Source: Kurthia huakuii LAM0618 (lineage in GTDB: Bacteria; Bacillota; Bacilli; Bacillales_A; Planococcaceae). From it: DNA of 64,000 bases. The position numbers and the translations under genes are program-made. The stretch spans positions 434,001 through 498,000 of the forward strand of contig NZ_AYTB01000008.1 in NCBI RefSeq assembly GCF_000505545.1, in the 5' to 3' direction. Position 1 is the stretch's first letter; each line of letters starts with the position of its first letter. The notes below the pieces were generated by a model. The model was not told where the DNA came from. It worked only from the letters and a program-made list of their open reading frames with translations, and ran no database searches. Below are positions 45,481-53,186 of the stretch, piece by piece.

Positions 45481-45509
45481 TTGACATAGTGTTAATATCA
45501 TCTTATACT
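45481..45509 (+). promoter_or_regulatory. Near-consensus sigma-A promoter of a candidate small RNA
   Basis: Perfect -35 TTGACA (45481-45486), 17-nt spacer, -10 TATACT (45504-45509; five of six). No ORF with a ribosome site follows it before the terminator at 45624. Confidence 0.8.
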
Positions 45510-45515
45510 ATTACT

Positions 45516-45624
45516 CGTAGCTTAACTTTATCCCTCCCATTTTATATGGTGAGAAAACATCCCCTAGATGAAGATATTTGCACATATCTTCCAAGTTGAA
45601 GAGGCATCCATCGCCTCTTTTTTT
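45516..45624 (+). ncRNA. Candidate C-rich small regulatory RNA
   Basis: A predicted transcript of about 110 nt between a near-consensus promoter and an intrinsic terminator (AAGAGGC / GCCTCTT stem plus T run, 45599-45624). The 5' part has two unpaired C-rich stretches, CCCTCCC (45532-45538) and TCCCC (45560-45564), that could pair with Shine-Dalgarno sites. A central hairpin GAAGATAT / ATATCTTC (45570-45591) precedes the terminator. This is the architecture of Firmicute SD-binding sRNAs such as RsaE/RoxS, but I see no sequence match to those. No protein-coding frame is plausible. Confidence 0.6.
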
Positions 45625-45631
45625 ATGCCCA

Positions 45632-45663
45632 AAAAGAGGTGCCGCACAATGCGACACCTTTCG
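45632..45663 (-). terminator. Intrinsic terminator behind yqgX
   Basis: On the minus strand AGGTGTCGC and GCGGCACCT form a hairpin with one wobble pair, followed by CTTTTT. Confidence 0.72.
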
Positions 45664-45668
45664 TTTTT

Positions 45669-46307
45669 TTAAAACCCATTTAAAAATGGATTATTTTCCA
45701 TCTCTTCAAATACCGTTGTTGGTTCCCCGTGACCTGGATAAATTAACGTATCCTCATCAAGCGACAATAAGTGCTTGTCAATTGCTTGTACTAAGACATT
45801 CATATTGCCTTCAATCAAATCGGTGCGACCAATACTCCCTTTAAATAACGTATCGCCAACAATCGCAAAACCTTGTTGTTCAAACACATACGACACACTT
45901 CCTGGTGAATGACCTGGCGTATGGCGTACATCAAACGAAAAAGGTCCAACTGTTAAATTGCCTTCTTTTGAGAGCAGCACATCTGCCTCATTAACCGTCA
46001 CCGCTGGAATTTCACGGTATTTTCCAGAACCATTGAGCGCTGGATTTTGCAACCAAGCAGCCTCTTTCTCATGGACATACAGCGGAATATTAAACGCCTC
46101 ACGTATATCGTCAACAGCACCAATATGGTCAAAATGGGCATGTGTCAATAAAATTGCTACCGGTTTCAAATTATTTTTCCGCAATTCTTTCACAAGTGCT
46201 TGTCCTTGGTCGCCCGGATCGATAATTAACGTTTCTTTGTTTTTATTCGAAATAAAATAACAGTTTTCTTGCACTAACCCAACAACATAACTACGAATAT
46301 TATACAT
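45669..46307 (-). CDS. yqgX: MBL-fold metallo-hydrolase YqgX
   Basis: Metallo-beta-lactamase-fold hydrolase of 212 aa, glyoxalase-II-like. The metal motif is THAHFDHIGAV, with HTPGHSPGSVSYVF, VGDTLFKGSIGRTDL and the end IYPGHGEPTTVFEE supplying the other ligands. It probably cleaves a thioester or related small molecule; the substrate (for example a bacillithiol conjugate) is open. The ATG at 46307 lies 6-7 nt behind GAGGTG; an ATG 21 nt upstream is in the frame but ignores that site. B. subtilis yqgX is close to comGA as well. Confidence 0.9.
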   Translation of the reverse strand: MYNIRSYVVGLVQENCYFISNKNKETLIIDPGDQGQALVKELRKNNLKPVAILLTHAHFDHIGAVDDIREAFNIPLYVHEKEAAWLQNPALNGSGKYREIPAVTVNEADVLLSKEGNLTVGPFSFDVRHTPGHSPGSVSYVFEQQGFAIVGDTLFKGSIGRTDLIEGNMNVLVQAIDKHLLSLDEDTLIYPGHGEPTTVFEEMENNPFLNGF

Positions 46308-46371
46308 TTCTTTCACCTCTTGCCCCATTATAACGGCATCAAATCAGAACTTCCACCTTGTAGTTGAAAAT

Positions 46372-46432
46372 AAAAAAAGCTGTTCGATTAACGATTTACA
46401 ACATGACTGCAAATCGTTAATACAAACAGCTT
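46372..46432 (-). terminator. Long-stem terminator behind yqgQ
   Basis: On the minus strand AAGCTGTTTGTATTAACGATTT pairs in two blocks with AAATCGTTAAT and AACAGCTT around a loop, followed by TTTTTT. It begins right at the stop codon. Confidence 0.82.
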
Positions 46433-46670
46433 ATCGGCGATAGCCTTCTTTTTCTAGACGCACTTCTTCGGCGCGAAGAATGTGGCGTGCTTTTTGATAT
46501 TCTCGTACATCTAAAATACCCGCTTCATACAACTCACGAATATCCGCTTCCATCATCCGAAGATCGCCAATACGATTTTTCGTATAAATAAACGTTCCAA
46601 AGCGCTTTAAATATTGTTGGATATCTTGTAAATTTTCAATTTGATCAACGTCAATCACACGTTTAGCCAT
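46431..46670 (-). CDS. yqgQ: YqgQ (DUF910) family protein
   Basis: Small conserved protein of 79 aa, mainly helical: LQDIQQYLKRFGTFIYT, GDLRMMEADIRELYEAGIL and YQKARHILRAEEVRLEKE. The family occurs next to glucokinase and rhomboid genes in Bacillus, but here neither is present; the function is not known. The ATG at 46670 lies 6 nt behind AAGGAAG and overlaps the yqgN stop by 8 nt, so it is coupled to yqgN. Confidence 0.92.
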   Translation of the reverse strand: MAKRVIDVDQIENLQDIQQYLKRFGTFIYTKNRIGDLRMMEADIRELYEAGILDVREYQKARHILRAEEVRLEKEGYRR

Positions 46671-47253
46671 GTTGTTCTTCCTTTCGAATCTGCTGACAAT
46701 TAATAGCTTCAAGCTCTGTCAAAATACAATCTATAGGGTAATCATACGTATCTTTTGGTACTTTTGCAACCATCTGCTCTTCAAAACAAAATGCGATTGT
46801 TTGTCCGCTATAATGTGGCAAATAGCGGTCATAATAGCCGCCGCCGTAGCCAATCCGATACCCGGTCTTATCGAATACAACGCCTGGTACAACAAGCAAA
46901 TCAATACCTTGCGGTGTAACATAGACCGTTTGTGCTGGGATAGGCTCTAAAAGCTCCATATAAACGGTTTCTAGCTCGTTGTAGTCGCTGAAAATATAAA
47001 AGTCCATTTCATGCGTTGCCGGCTTACAACGTGGAATCGCGACCTTTTTACCAAGCGCCCATAACTGTTCGATTAAGGCGCGCGTTTCTACTTCTGGAAA
47101 CGCTGAAATCGTCAAGCCAACTACGCGTGCTTGCTGCAATGCCTGCATTGCTAAAAAGCGTTCGTGGATTGCGTGTGAATGCTTGTTATATGTCGCTTCG
47201 TCAACTTGCTTTAACAATTGTTGCGTCTGTTTACGTAATACCTTTTTTTCCAT
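46663..47253 (-). CDS. yqgN: 5-formyltetrahydrofolate cyclo-ligase (YqgN)
   Basis: ATP-dependent enzyme (196 aa) that recycles 5-formyl-THF to methenyl-THF. Family motifs include EKKVLRKQTQQLLKQV, the LWALGKKVAIPRCKP block, VVPGVVFDKTGYRIGYGGGYYDRYL (the GYGGGYYDR ATP loop) and the end PKDTYDYPIDCIL. It serves the same folate pool as FolD and the glycine cleavage system. It is followed by yqgQ with an 8-nt overlap. Confidence 0.94.
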   Translation of the reverse strand: MEKKVLRKQTQQLLKQVDEATYNKHSHAIHERFLAMQALQQARVVGLTISAFPEVETRALIEQLWALGKKVAIPRCKPATHEMDFYIFSDYNELETVYMELLEPIPAQTVYVTPQGIDLLVVPGVVFDKTGYRIGYGGGYYDRYLPHYSGQTIAFCFEEQMVAKVPKDTYDYPIDCILTELEAINCQQIRKEEQHG

Positions 47254-47273
47254 TGTTATCCCCCTTTAAATAG

Positions 47274-47300
47274 AAAAAGCCAGTCTCAAATGAGGCTGGC
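47274..47300 (-). terminator. Intrinsic terminator behind rpmG
   Basis: GCCAGCCTCA and TGAGACTGGC arms form a 10-bp stem with one wobble pair, followed by TTTTT on the minus strand. Confidence 0.85.
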
Positions 47301-47311
47301 AAGAAGCGTGA

Positions 47312-47461
47312 TTACTTCGTTTCACGGTGAAGTGTCATTTTGTTATCACGAGAGCAATATTTTTTTAGTTCTAAACGTTCTGGGTTGTTACGTTTGTTTT
47401 TCTTAGAAATGTAGTTACGTTCACCACATTCTGTGCAAGCTAATGTAAGATTAACGCGCAT
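47312..47461 (-). CDS. rpmG: 50S ribosomal protein L33
   Basis: A 49-aa ribosomal protein too short for usual ORF cut-offs. The sequence starts [20 protein letters not shown] and ends [17 protein letters not shown], nearly identical to Bacillus RpmGA. The CxxC pair is kept while the second pair has only one Cys (YCSRD), so zinc binding is probably incomplete or lost. GGAGGG lies 9 nt before the ATG. It precedes yqgN on the same strand, but a terminator separates them. Confidence 0.97.
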   Translation of the reverse strand: MRVNLTLACTECGERNYISKKNKRNNPERLELKKYCSRDNKMTLHRETK

Positions 47462-47646
47462 GGTGTTATCCCTCCCACTCATTATATTTTTTAGTGAGCA
47501 TGATTTATACGACTAGCCCATTATATCATATTGGTCAAAAAAATCTACAAGTATTTCGTTTTTTTTATGTTACAATGTAGTCAATTAGCATAATTAGCTT
47601 TTTTTAGTTAATTTGCTCTATCTCATACATATTGGAGTGATTGTGT

Positions 47647-48003
47647 TTGGATTTATCGATTATGTTAATGGGCGCTGGTATCGTCATTATACTGCTGTCA
47701 TTCGTTGTAGGCCGCTCAAAAAAGGTTGAGCAAGAAAGTGAAGATTTAGCAGTAACCATGTATAATGAAACCGCTCAAATTAAACGGCGCTTAAAAGTTA
47801 TTGAAGAAGAACTGCTATTAGATACCCCGACAATAAAGGCGGCGCCACAAAAAACGCCTTCTGCCGGTATTCACCAAATTTTAATTAGCCAAGTATTAGC
47901 GTTACATAAACAAGGATATAATATTACACAAATTGCGGACCGTTCTTCTCTTTCCACTACGCAAATTGAACAAATTATCGCCACAGGAGGAAAGTTATCA
48001 TGA
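47647..48003 (+). CDS. YqzD-like membrane-anchored protein with C-terminal HTH-like helix pair
   Basis: A 118-aa protein. An N-terminal membrane helix (about 3-22, IMLMGAGIVIILLSFVV) is followed by a coiled-coil stretch (KVEQESEDLAVTMYNETAQ), a Pro/Lys linker and a C-terminal helix-turn-helix-like part (QVLALHKQGYNITQIAD, SLSTTQIEQIIA). The start is TTG; I prefer 47647, 9 nt behind GGAG, over 47641. It overlaps the next gene by 4 nt (ATGA). Position between pst and rpmG/yqgN matches yqzD of B. subtilis; function unknown. Confidence 0.7.
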   Translation: MDLSIMLMGAGIVIILLSFVVGRSKKVEQESEDLAVTMYNETAQIKRRLKVIEEELLLDTPTIKAAPQKTPSAGIHQILISQVLALHKQGYNITQIADRSSLSTTQIEQIIATGGKLS

Positions 48004-48503
48004 AATCCTCACTGCGGGCATTTGGTATCGGCCTATTTGTTGCCGGCGCTACACTAAGTATTGTCCATGCTACGACAAAAGAGCAACCAACACAACAAAC
48101 AGCTGCGAGCACACAAACAACCGATAACGACGCGGCAGTTGCTGGGCAGCTAAAAGCACTGCAACAACAAAAAAGCGCACTTGAGCAAGAAAACGAAGCG
48201 CTTGAACAACGTATTAACAAACTTGAAAAGAAATTAAAGCAACAACAAACAACTGAAGTGAAACCAACGACTGAAACGAAGCCAACGACAAACTCAACAC
48301 CAACCTATACGTTGCACATTGCATCCGGCATGGGGACAACTGAAATTACGGATACGCTAAAAAAAGCCGGTATTATTTCAAACGCGCGTGAATTCGAACA
48401 ATATATTATCGATAAAGGACAAGCGACCAAATTGCAAAACGGTTCGTTCTCCGTCAACAAAAATATGAGTTACGAAGAAATCTTACGTGTGTTAATTCAA
48501 TAG
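48000..48503 (+). CDS. YqzC-like protein with MltG/YceG-type LysM-like end
   Basis: A 167-aa protein with an N-terminal signal/anchor helix (about 6-24), a coiled coil (about 48-80, LKALQQQKSALEQENEALEQ), a Thr/Pro/Lys-rich linker and a C-terminal module (about 100-167: YTLHIASGMGTTEITDTLKK and NAREFEQYIIDKGQATKLQN) resembling the N-terminal subdomain of endolytic transglycosylase MltG. The catalytic domain of MltG is absent, so it may bind or regulate peptidoglycan synthesis outside the membrane. It overlaps the upstream gene by 4 nt. Match to yqzC is by position and layout. Confidence 0.7.
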   Translation: MKSSLRAFGIGLFVAGATLSIVHATTKEQPTQQTAASTQTTDNDAAVAGQLKALQQQKSALEQENEALEQRINKLEKKLKQQQTTEVKPTTETKPTTNSTPTYTLHIASGMGTTEITDTLKKAGIISNAREFEQYIIDKGQATKLQNGSFSVNKNMSYEEILRVLIQ

Positions 48504-48505
48504 CG

Positions 48506-48541
48506 AAAAGCAGGAAGCACTGACGCCTCCTGCTTTTTTAA
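48506..48541. terminator. Bidirectional terminator between yqzC-like gene and phoU
   Basis: AAAAGCAGGA and TCCTGCTTTT arms around a 14-nt loop lie between two converging genes. Confidence 0.82.
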
Positions 48542-49198
48542 TTAATCAAACGCATAATGCTTGCCCTTAACTAAATAGAACAGCGATTCCGCTAAGTTTG
48601 TTGCATGATCCGCCGCACGCTCAATATATTTACACACAAAGGATAATTGCTGAAGCTGACTTTCTGCCCCGTCTTGCAAATGTGTCGCAGCTAATAATTC
48701 CGTTAATGCTTCACCGTAAAGCTCATCAATTTGGTCATCCATTTCTGCAAGCACTTTCGCTTCCATTAAATCTTCAGTAATAAATGCTTGCAACATATCG
48801 CGTAGCATTTTAATCGCTAACACGCGCATACGCGCAATTTTTTCAATCGGCAACACTAATTCTGCATCGCCTAAACGAATCGTTTCTTTCGCAATACTTA
48901 CAGCATAATCCCCGATACGCTCCATTTCACTCGCTGCTTTTACAAGTACCATAACGCGACGTAAATCGGTAGCTACCGGCTGTTGTTTCGCGATAATTAG
49001 TAGCACATCATCTTGAATATGCTGTTCTAAGCGATTAATAAAACGATCTTGTTCAATGAGCATCCATGCTTTTTCAGCATCTTTTTCTAATAGCACATCG
49101 ACAGAACGATCGAAGGCATGAATCGCTAATTCACATAAATCAACAAGGCGCTGTTGCACGCGTGCAAGCTCTTGTTCATACTTTTCACGAACGACCAC
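48542..49198 (-). CDS. phoU: Phosphate transport regulator PhoU
   Basis: Helical protein (218 aa) with two PhoU repeats, each with a conserved metal cluster motif: ASEMERIGDYAVSIAKE (about 89-105) and KYIERAADHATNLAESL (about 187-203). PhoU links Pst transport to the phosphate sensor kinase and limits uptake. The start is GTG at 49198, 7 nt behind GGGGG. It is the last gene of pstS-pstC-pstA-pstB-phoU; B. subtilis lacks phoU at this place and has a second pstB instead. Confidence 0.94.
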   Translation of the reverse strand: MVVREKYEQELARVQQRLVDLCELAIHAFDRSVDVLLEKDAEKAWMLIEQDRFINRLEQHIQDDVLLIIAKQQPVATDLRRVMVLVKAASEMERIGDYAVSIAKETIRLGDAELVLPIEKIARMRVLAIKMLRDMLQAFITEDLMEAKVLAEMDDQIDELYGEALTELLAATHLQDGAESQLQQLSFVCKYIERAADHATNLAESLFYLVKGKHYAFD

Positions 49199-49210
49199 TA
49201 CGCTTGCCCC

Positions 49211-50035
49211 CTAACCAAATCGACCAGAAACGTAATCTTCTGTACGTTTGTCTGATGGATTTGAGAAAATTTTATCCGTCGCATCAAATTCAATTACTTC
49301 TCCATTTAAGAAGAACGCGGTTTTATCTGAAATACGCGCTGCTTGTTGCATATTGTGCGTGACGATAATAATCGAATAATTTTCTTTTAATTCTTGCACT
49401 AACTCTTCAACTTTCAACGTTGAAATCGGGTCCAGTGCTGATGTTGGTTCATCCATTAAAATAACATCGGGTTCGATAGCTAAACAACGCGCGATACAAA
49501 TACGTTGTTGTTGTCCGCCTGATAAACCGTACGCATTGTCATGCAGACGATCTTTCACCTCGTCCCAAATCGCTGCGCCGCGCAATGACTGTTCGACAAT
49601 TTGATCTAATACTTTTTTATTTTTAATACCATGAATACGCGGTCCGTACGCAATATTATCATAAATTGATTTTGGGAATGGATTTGGCTTTTGGAACACC
49701 ATTCCTACTTTTGTGCGCAGTTCTTCGACCGAATAGCCCTTATCTAAAATATTGCGCTGGCGATAGTTAATCTCGCCGGTTGTACGCACGCTTGGTACGA
49801 GCTCGACCATACGATTTAATGTTTTTAAATACGTTGATTTACCGCAACCTGATGGACCGATAATCGCCGTTACATTGTTTTCTTGGATATTTAAATTAAT
49901 ATCTTTTAGCGCATGTTTGTCGCCATACCATAAATTTAAATTGTTCGTTTCATAAACATTTTCACGCGGTTGATTTTGTAACACTTTCATTTCTTGTTTT
50001 GTTTGTTGTTCTTCACGTACGATAGCTTGTACCAT
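49211..50035 (-). CDS. pstB: Phosphate ABC transporter ATP-binding protein PstB
   Basis: ATPase of the high-affinity phosphate importer, 274 aa. Walker [10 protein letters not shown] (60-68), signature [16 protein letters not shown], Walker [14 protein letters not shown] and the switch His in [12 protein letters not shown] are present. PstB-specific stretches are [15 protein letters not shown] and [20 protein letters not shown]. The start is ATG at 50035, 7 nt behind GGGAGG. Only one pstB is found here. Confidence 0.97.
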   Translation of the reverse strand: MVQAIVREEQQTKQEMKVLQNQPRENVYETNNLNLWYGDKHALKDINLNIQENNVTAIIGPSGCGKSTYLKTLNRMVELVPSVRTTGEINYRQRNILDKGYSVEELRTKVGMVFQKPNPFPKSIYDNIAYGPRIHGIKNKKVLDQIVEQSLRGAAIWDEVKDRLHDNAYGLSGGQQQRICIARCLAIEPDVILMDEPTSALDPISTLKVEELVQELKENYSIIIVTHNMQQAARISDKTAFFLNGEVIEFDATDKIFSNPSDKRTEDYVSGRFG

Positions 50036-50048
50036 GACAAGTCCTCCC

Positions 50049-50927
50049 TTAATAGCGGTTCTGGAATTTATTTCGAATAAAGACAGCAATACTATTCATA
50101 AAGATTAATAACATCATTAACACTAAAATACCCGCTGCAGCAACATATTGGAATTCCTCTTGCGGACGTTTTGCCCAATCAAAGATCAACATTGGCAACG
50201 CTGTAAATTCACTTAAAATACCATCTGGTAAAAACTGTACGATAACCGGAATCCCGATAACAACAAGCGGTGCTGTTTCACCAATAGCGCGTGATAATGC
50301 TAAAATACTTCCTGTTAATATACCTGGAATTGCAGCTGGTAACACAACTTTATAAATCGTTTGCCATTTCGTAGCACCCATACCATACGATGCTTCACGT
50401 AAACTGCCCGGCACCGAACGCACCGCTTCTTGTGCGGCTACGATAATGACCGGTAAAATGAGTAAGCTCATCGTTAAGCCCGCTGCTAAAATACTTTTGC
50501 CCATGCCGAGCATACGCACAAAGATTGTTAAACCAAGTAAACCAAACACAATCGATGGCACGCCTGCTAAGTTTGAAATATTCATTTGAATAAATGTCGT
50601 TACTTTATTTTTCTTAGCATATTCTTCCAAATAAATCGCCGCACCGACACCTAAAAATAATGACACCGGCGTCACAACCGCTAGCATCGCGAGCGAGCCA
50701 ACTAACCCTGCCGAGATACCTGCTTTTTCAGGGAAACGCGATGAAAAATTTTGAAGGAAATCTAGTGATAAATAGCCCGCACCTTGTGTGATCATTCGGT
50801 ACATCAATACAACTAAGGCCAATAATGCAAGCAATGTCGCGCCAAGGAATAAGTTTTTGAATACCGTATTTTTCGTACGGCGCTTTGTCATTTGACGCTC
50901 GACAACTTCGTGATTGATATAAGCCAT
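50049..50927 (-). CDS. pstA: Phosphate ABC transporter permease PstA
   Basis: Inner-membrane permease (292 aa) with six helices and an N-terminal cytosolic part ([18 protein letters not shown]). The coupling EAA-like loop is [19 protein letters not shown]-like ([15 protein letters not shown]), and the conserved [17 protein letters not shown] and [15 protein letters not shown] blocks are clear. It follows pstC directly (its start codon is next to the pstC stop with GGGAGG 8 nt upstream) and precedes pstB by 13 nt. Confidence 0.96.
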   Translation of the reverse strand: MAYINHEVVERQMTKRRTKNTVFKNLFLGATLLALLALVVLMYRMITQGAGYLSLDFLQNFSSRFPEKAGISAGLVGSLAMLAVVTPVSLFLGVGAAIYLEEYAKKNKVTTFIQMNISNLAGVPSIVFGLLGLTIFVRMLGMGKSILAAGLTMSLLILPVIIVAAQEAVRSVPGSLREASYGMGATKWQTIYKVVLPAAIPGILTGSILALSRAIGETAPLVVIGIPVIVQFLPDGILSEFTALPMLIFDWAKRPQEEFQYVAAAGILVLMMLLIFMNSIAVFIRNKFQNRY

Positions 50928-51872
50928 TTAGTATTCCTCCCTGAATCTTTTCGAAATCCAACTTGCAATTAAGTTCATGATTAACGTGAAGATAAATAAT
51001 GTAAATCCTACTGCGTAAATTGAGTAATAAATTGTTGTACCATAACCTGCGTCACCCGTTGACACTTGAACGATATACGCAGTCATTGTTTGAATTGAGC
51101 CGGTAACATCAAAGTTGAATAGTGGTGTTGAACCGCCAGCAAGTGAGACGATCATCGTTTCACCAATCGCACGAGACATTGCTAAAACGACCGATGCTAA
51201 CACACCTGATAACGCGGCTGGTAAAATAATTTTCAGCGCTACTTCTAATTTTGTTGACCCTAAACCAAGCGCCCCTTCACGCATCGCATTTGGCACGCTT
51301 GATAAGGCATCTTCTGATAAAGATGCAATCGTTGGTAAAATCATAAGCCCGATAATTAGCCCCGGACTTAGCGCATTAAAAATTTCTAAGCTTGGGAATA
51401 TTTTTTGTAGCATCGGCGTCACAAACGTTAAAGCGAAGAAACCATAAACAATTGTTGGCACACCTGCTAATACTTCTAAAATAGGTTTAATAACGCGGCG
51501 CACTTTATCAGAAGCAAATTCGCTTAAATAAATGGCTACTGCTAAACCAAGTGGTACTGCTACGACAATCGCAATGCCGGTTACTTTTAACGTTCCTAAT
51601 ACGAGTGGCAATATACCATATGACGGTTCGCCAGCAAATGGTAGCCATTCCGTACCTGTGATATATTCCCAAAAGCTTACACGTCTAAAAAATTCGATCG
51701 TTTCAAAAATTAATGTAAATACAATACCAATTGTCGTGAGGACTGAAACAGCAGCTGTTATAAAGAGAATCGTTGGTACTAATTTCTCTGCTTTGCGGCC
51801 AAGCCCCTTGTTTTTCTTGTCCGCAATCATTTGCTGCACATCGAGTGATTTTTCTCGTTTTTGTGAGACCAC
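50928..51872 (-). CDS. pstC: Phosphate ABC transporter permease PstC
   Basis: Second permease (314 aa), with the N-terminal cytosolic tail VSQKREKSLDVQQMIADK and six helices. Family motifs: IVVAVPLGLAVAIYLSEFA, PILEVLAGVPTIVYGFFAL, AMREGALGLGSTKLEVALK (coupling loop) and AMSRAIGETMIVSLAGG. I prefer GTG at 51872, 9 nt behind GGAG, over the TTG 6 nt upstream. A terminator-like hairpin precedes it behind pstS. Confidence 0.96.
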   Translation of the reverse strand: MVSQKREKSLDVQQMIADKKNKGLGRKAEKLVPTILFITAAVSVLTTIGIVFTLIFETIEFFRRVSFWEYITGTEWLPFAGEPSYGILPLVLGTLKVTGIAIVVAVPLGLAVAIYLSEFASDKVRRVIKPILEVLAGVPTIVYGFFALTFVTPMLQKIFPSLEIFNALSPGLIIGLMILPTIASLSEDALSSVPNAMREGALGLGSTKLEVALKIILPAALSGVLASVVLAMSRAIGETMIVSLAGGSTPLFNFDVTGSIQTMTAYIVQVSTGDAGYGTTIYYSIYAVGFTLFIFTLIMNLIASWISKRFREEY

Positions 51873-51895
51873 GTTCAAAGACTCCCTTCTATTGA

Positions 51896-51925
51896 AAAGA
51901 CGGTTTGCAAATGCAGACCGTCTCG
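51896..51925 (-). terminator. Attenuating terminator between pstS and pstC
   Basis: GACGGTCTGCA and TGCAAACCGTC arms (one mismatch) form a hairpin, followed by TTTTC on the minus strand. Such a partial terminator behind pstS would give more PstS than permease. Confidence 0.75.
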
Positions 51926-51941
51926 TTACCTGCTATATGAT

Positions 51942-52904
51942 TTATTTTTTGAATTCTTCTAGTTTTTTCTTATCTTCTGCGTAGACATCATCTGGAGATT
52001 TTACATAGCCAACGCTTTCAGCCATTTCACCGGCATTGTTAAGCGCATACTCCATGAAGTTGTACATCGCTGGATCTTCTAATGCTTTGTTGTTTGCATA
52101 GACGAATAATGGACGAGAAAGTGGTGTGTAATCGCCTGATTGAATTGTGTCGTGCGTTGGTTCTACGCCATCGATTTTAACAATTTTTAATTTATCTTTG
52201 TTTGCTTCATAGTAGGCAAAACCAAAGTAACCGATGGCATTTTTATCTGCTTCAACACCTGTTACAAGTACGTTATCATCTTCAGATAATGTTGCTGATT
52301 TATCAAGTTGTTGTTCTTCTAATACATCATTTACAAAGTAATCGTACGTACCTGAATCCGTACCTGGAGAGTAGAATTTGATTTCTTCATTTGGCCAGTC
52401 TTTGTTAATATCAGACCATTTTTTCTTTTTGCCATTATCTACCCAAATTTCTTCTAATTGCTTCACCGTTAAGTCTTCAATCCAGTCATTATCTTTGTTA
52501 ACAACGATTGAAATCCCGTCATAAGCAATTTCAAACTCTGTATAGTCAACGCCTTTTTCTTTTAGTTTCGCCGCTTCTTCATCTTTGATTGGACGAGAGG
52601 CATTAGAGAAGTCTGTTTCGCCATTGATAAATTTCTCGAAACCACCACCTGTACCTGATACACCAACAGCAACTTGCACGTTTGGTTGCGTTGCTGAATA
52701 TTCTTCAACAATTGCTTCCATGATTGGTGATACTGTAGACGAACCGTCGCCTGCAATTTTACCTTGTAATTGCTCGTCAGAACTTTCTGCTCCTGTTGAT
52801 GTTTCTGATGACGAGTTGCCTGCTTTTTGATCAGCTCCGCACGCGCCTAGTAATAAAGCTGATGTTGCCATTGATGTCACCATTAGGTACTTCCATTTTT
52901 TCAT
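51942..52904 (-). CDS. pstS: Phosphate-binding lipoprotein PstS
   Basis: Extracytoplasmic phosphate-binding protein (320 aa) anchored by lipid at Cys22 (lipobox SALLLGAC). A Ser/Glu-rich spacer (NSSSETSTGAESSDEQ) follows. The mature part has GDGSSTVSPIMEAIVEEY, GVSGTGGGFEKFINGETDF (phosphate-binding Ser/Thr), NASRPIKDEEAAKL, SPGTDSGTYDYFVN and TPLSRPLFVYAN. It is the first gene of the pst operon behind a PHO box. GGGGG lies 8 nt before the ATG. Confidence 0.97.
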   Translation of the reverse strand: MKKWKYLMVTSMATSALLLGACGADQKAGNSSSETSTGAESSDEQLQGKIAGDGSSTVSPIMEAIVEEYSATQPNVQVAVGVSGTGGGFEKFINGETDFSNASRPIKDEEAAKLKEKGVDYTEFEIAYDGISIVVNKDNDWIEDLTVKQLEEIWVDNGKKKKWSDINKDWPNEEIKFYSPGTDSGTYDYFVNDVLEEQQLDKSATLSEDDNVLVTGVEADKNAIGYFGFAYYEANKDKLKIVKIDGVEPTHDTIQSGDYTPLSRPLFVYANNKALEDPAMYNFMEYALNNAGEMAESVGYVKSPDDVYAEDKKKLEEFKK

Positions 52905-52963
52905 TGTTACTTCCCCCTACACATGTCGTTTGTTATTCTTTACACTCTTAACTATAAAGAAGC

Positions 52964-53025
52964 ATTGTAAGGGGCATATATGAGTTATGTAAGGAAATAT
53001 GAAAGATATGTAAATAGACTGTAAA
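52964..53025 (-). promoter_or_regulatory. PHO box and promoter of the pst operon
   Basis: On the minus strand four TTTACA-like hexamers (TTTACA, TTTACA, TTTCAT, TTACAT) follow each other at about 11-bp spacing (53025-52988), as known for PhoP-binding sites of Bacillus. A -10 TACAAT (52969-52964) lies 18 nt downstream. Expression of pst should rise when phosphate is low. Confidence 0.82.
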
Positions 53026-53037
53026 TTCATTTTTGGC

Positions 53038-53180
53038 AAAAAAAGAGGCTGCGACAAAACAGTTCCTGTTCCTTTTTTAGCGTTCGCAACAAAAAACCGG
53101 AATCGCGCCACAGCGCGATTCCGGTTTTTCTTATGCTCATCTGAGAAGGTGTTTTTACACGTATATCTCAGCCTCTTTTT
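53038..53180 (-). repeat. Palindromic repeat family, copy B (full form, 143 bp)
   Basis: The longest copy. On the minus strand it has the left arm AAAAAGAGGCTGAGATATAC, then TCTCAGATGAGCATAAG, the central hairpin CCGGAATCGCG / CGCGATTCCGG with TTTTTT, GCGAACGCTAAAAAAGGA, and the right arm TTTTGTCGCAGCCTCTTTTT. GAGGCTG and CAGCCTC at both ends pair. Copies A (6231) and C (13992) are internally deleted or end-truncated forms. It starts 6 nt behind the pbpA stop. Confidence 0.82.
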
Positions 53181-53186
53181 AAAAAA

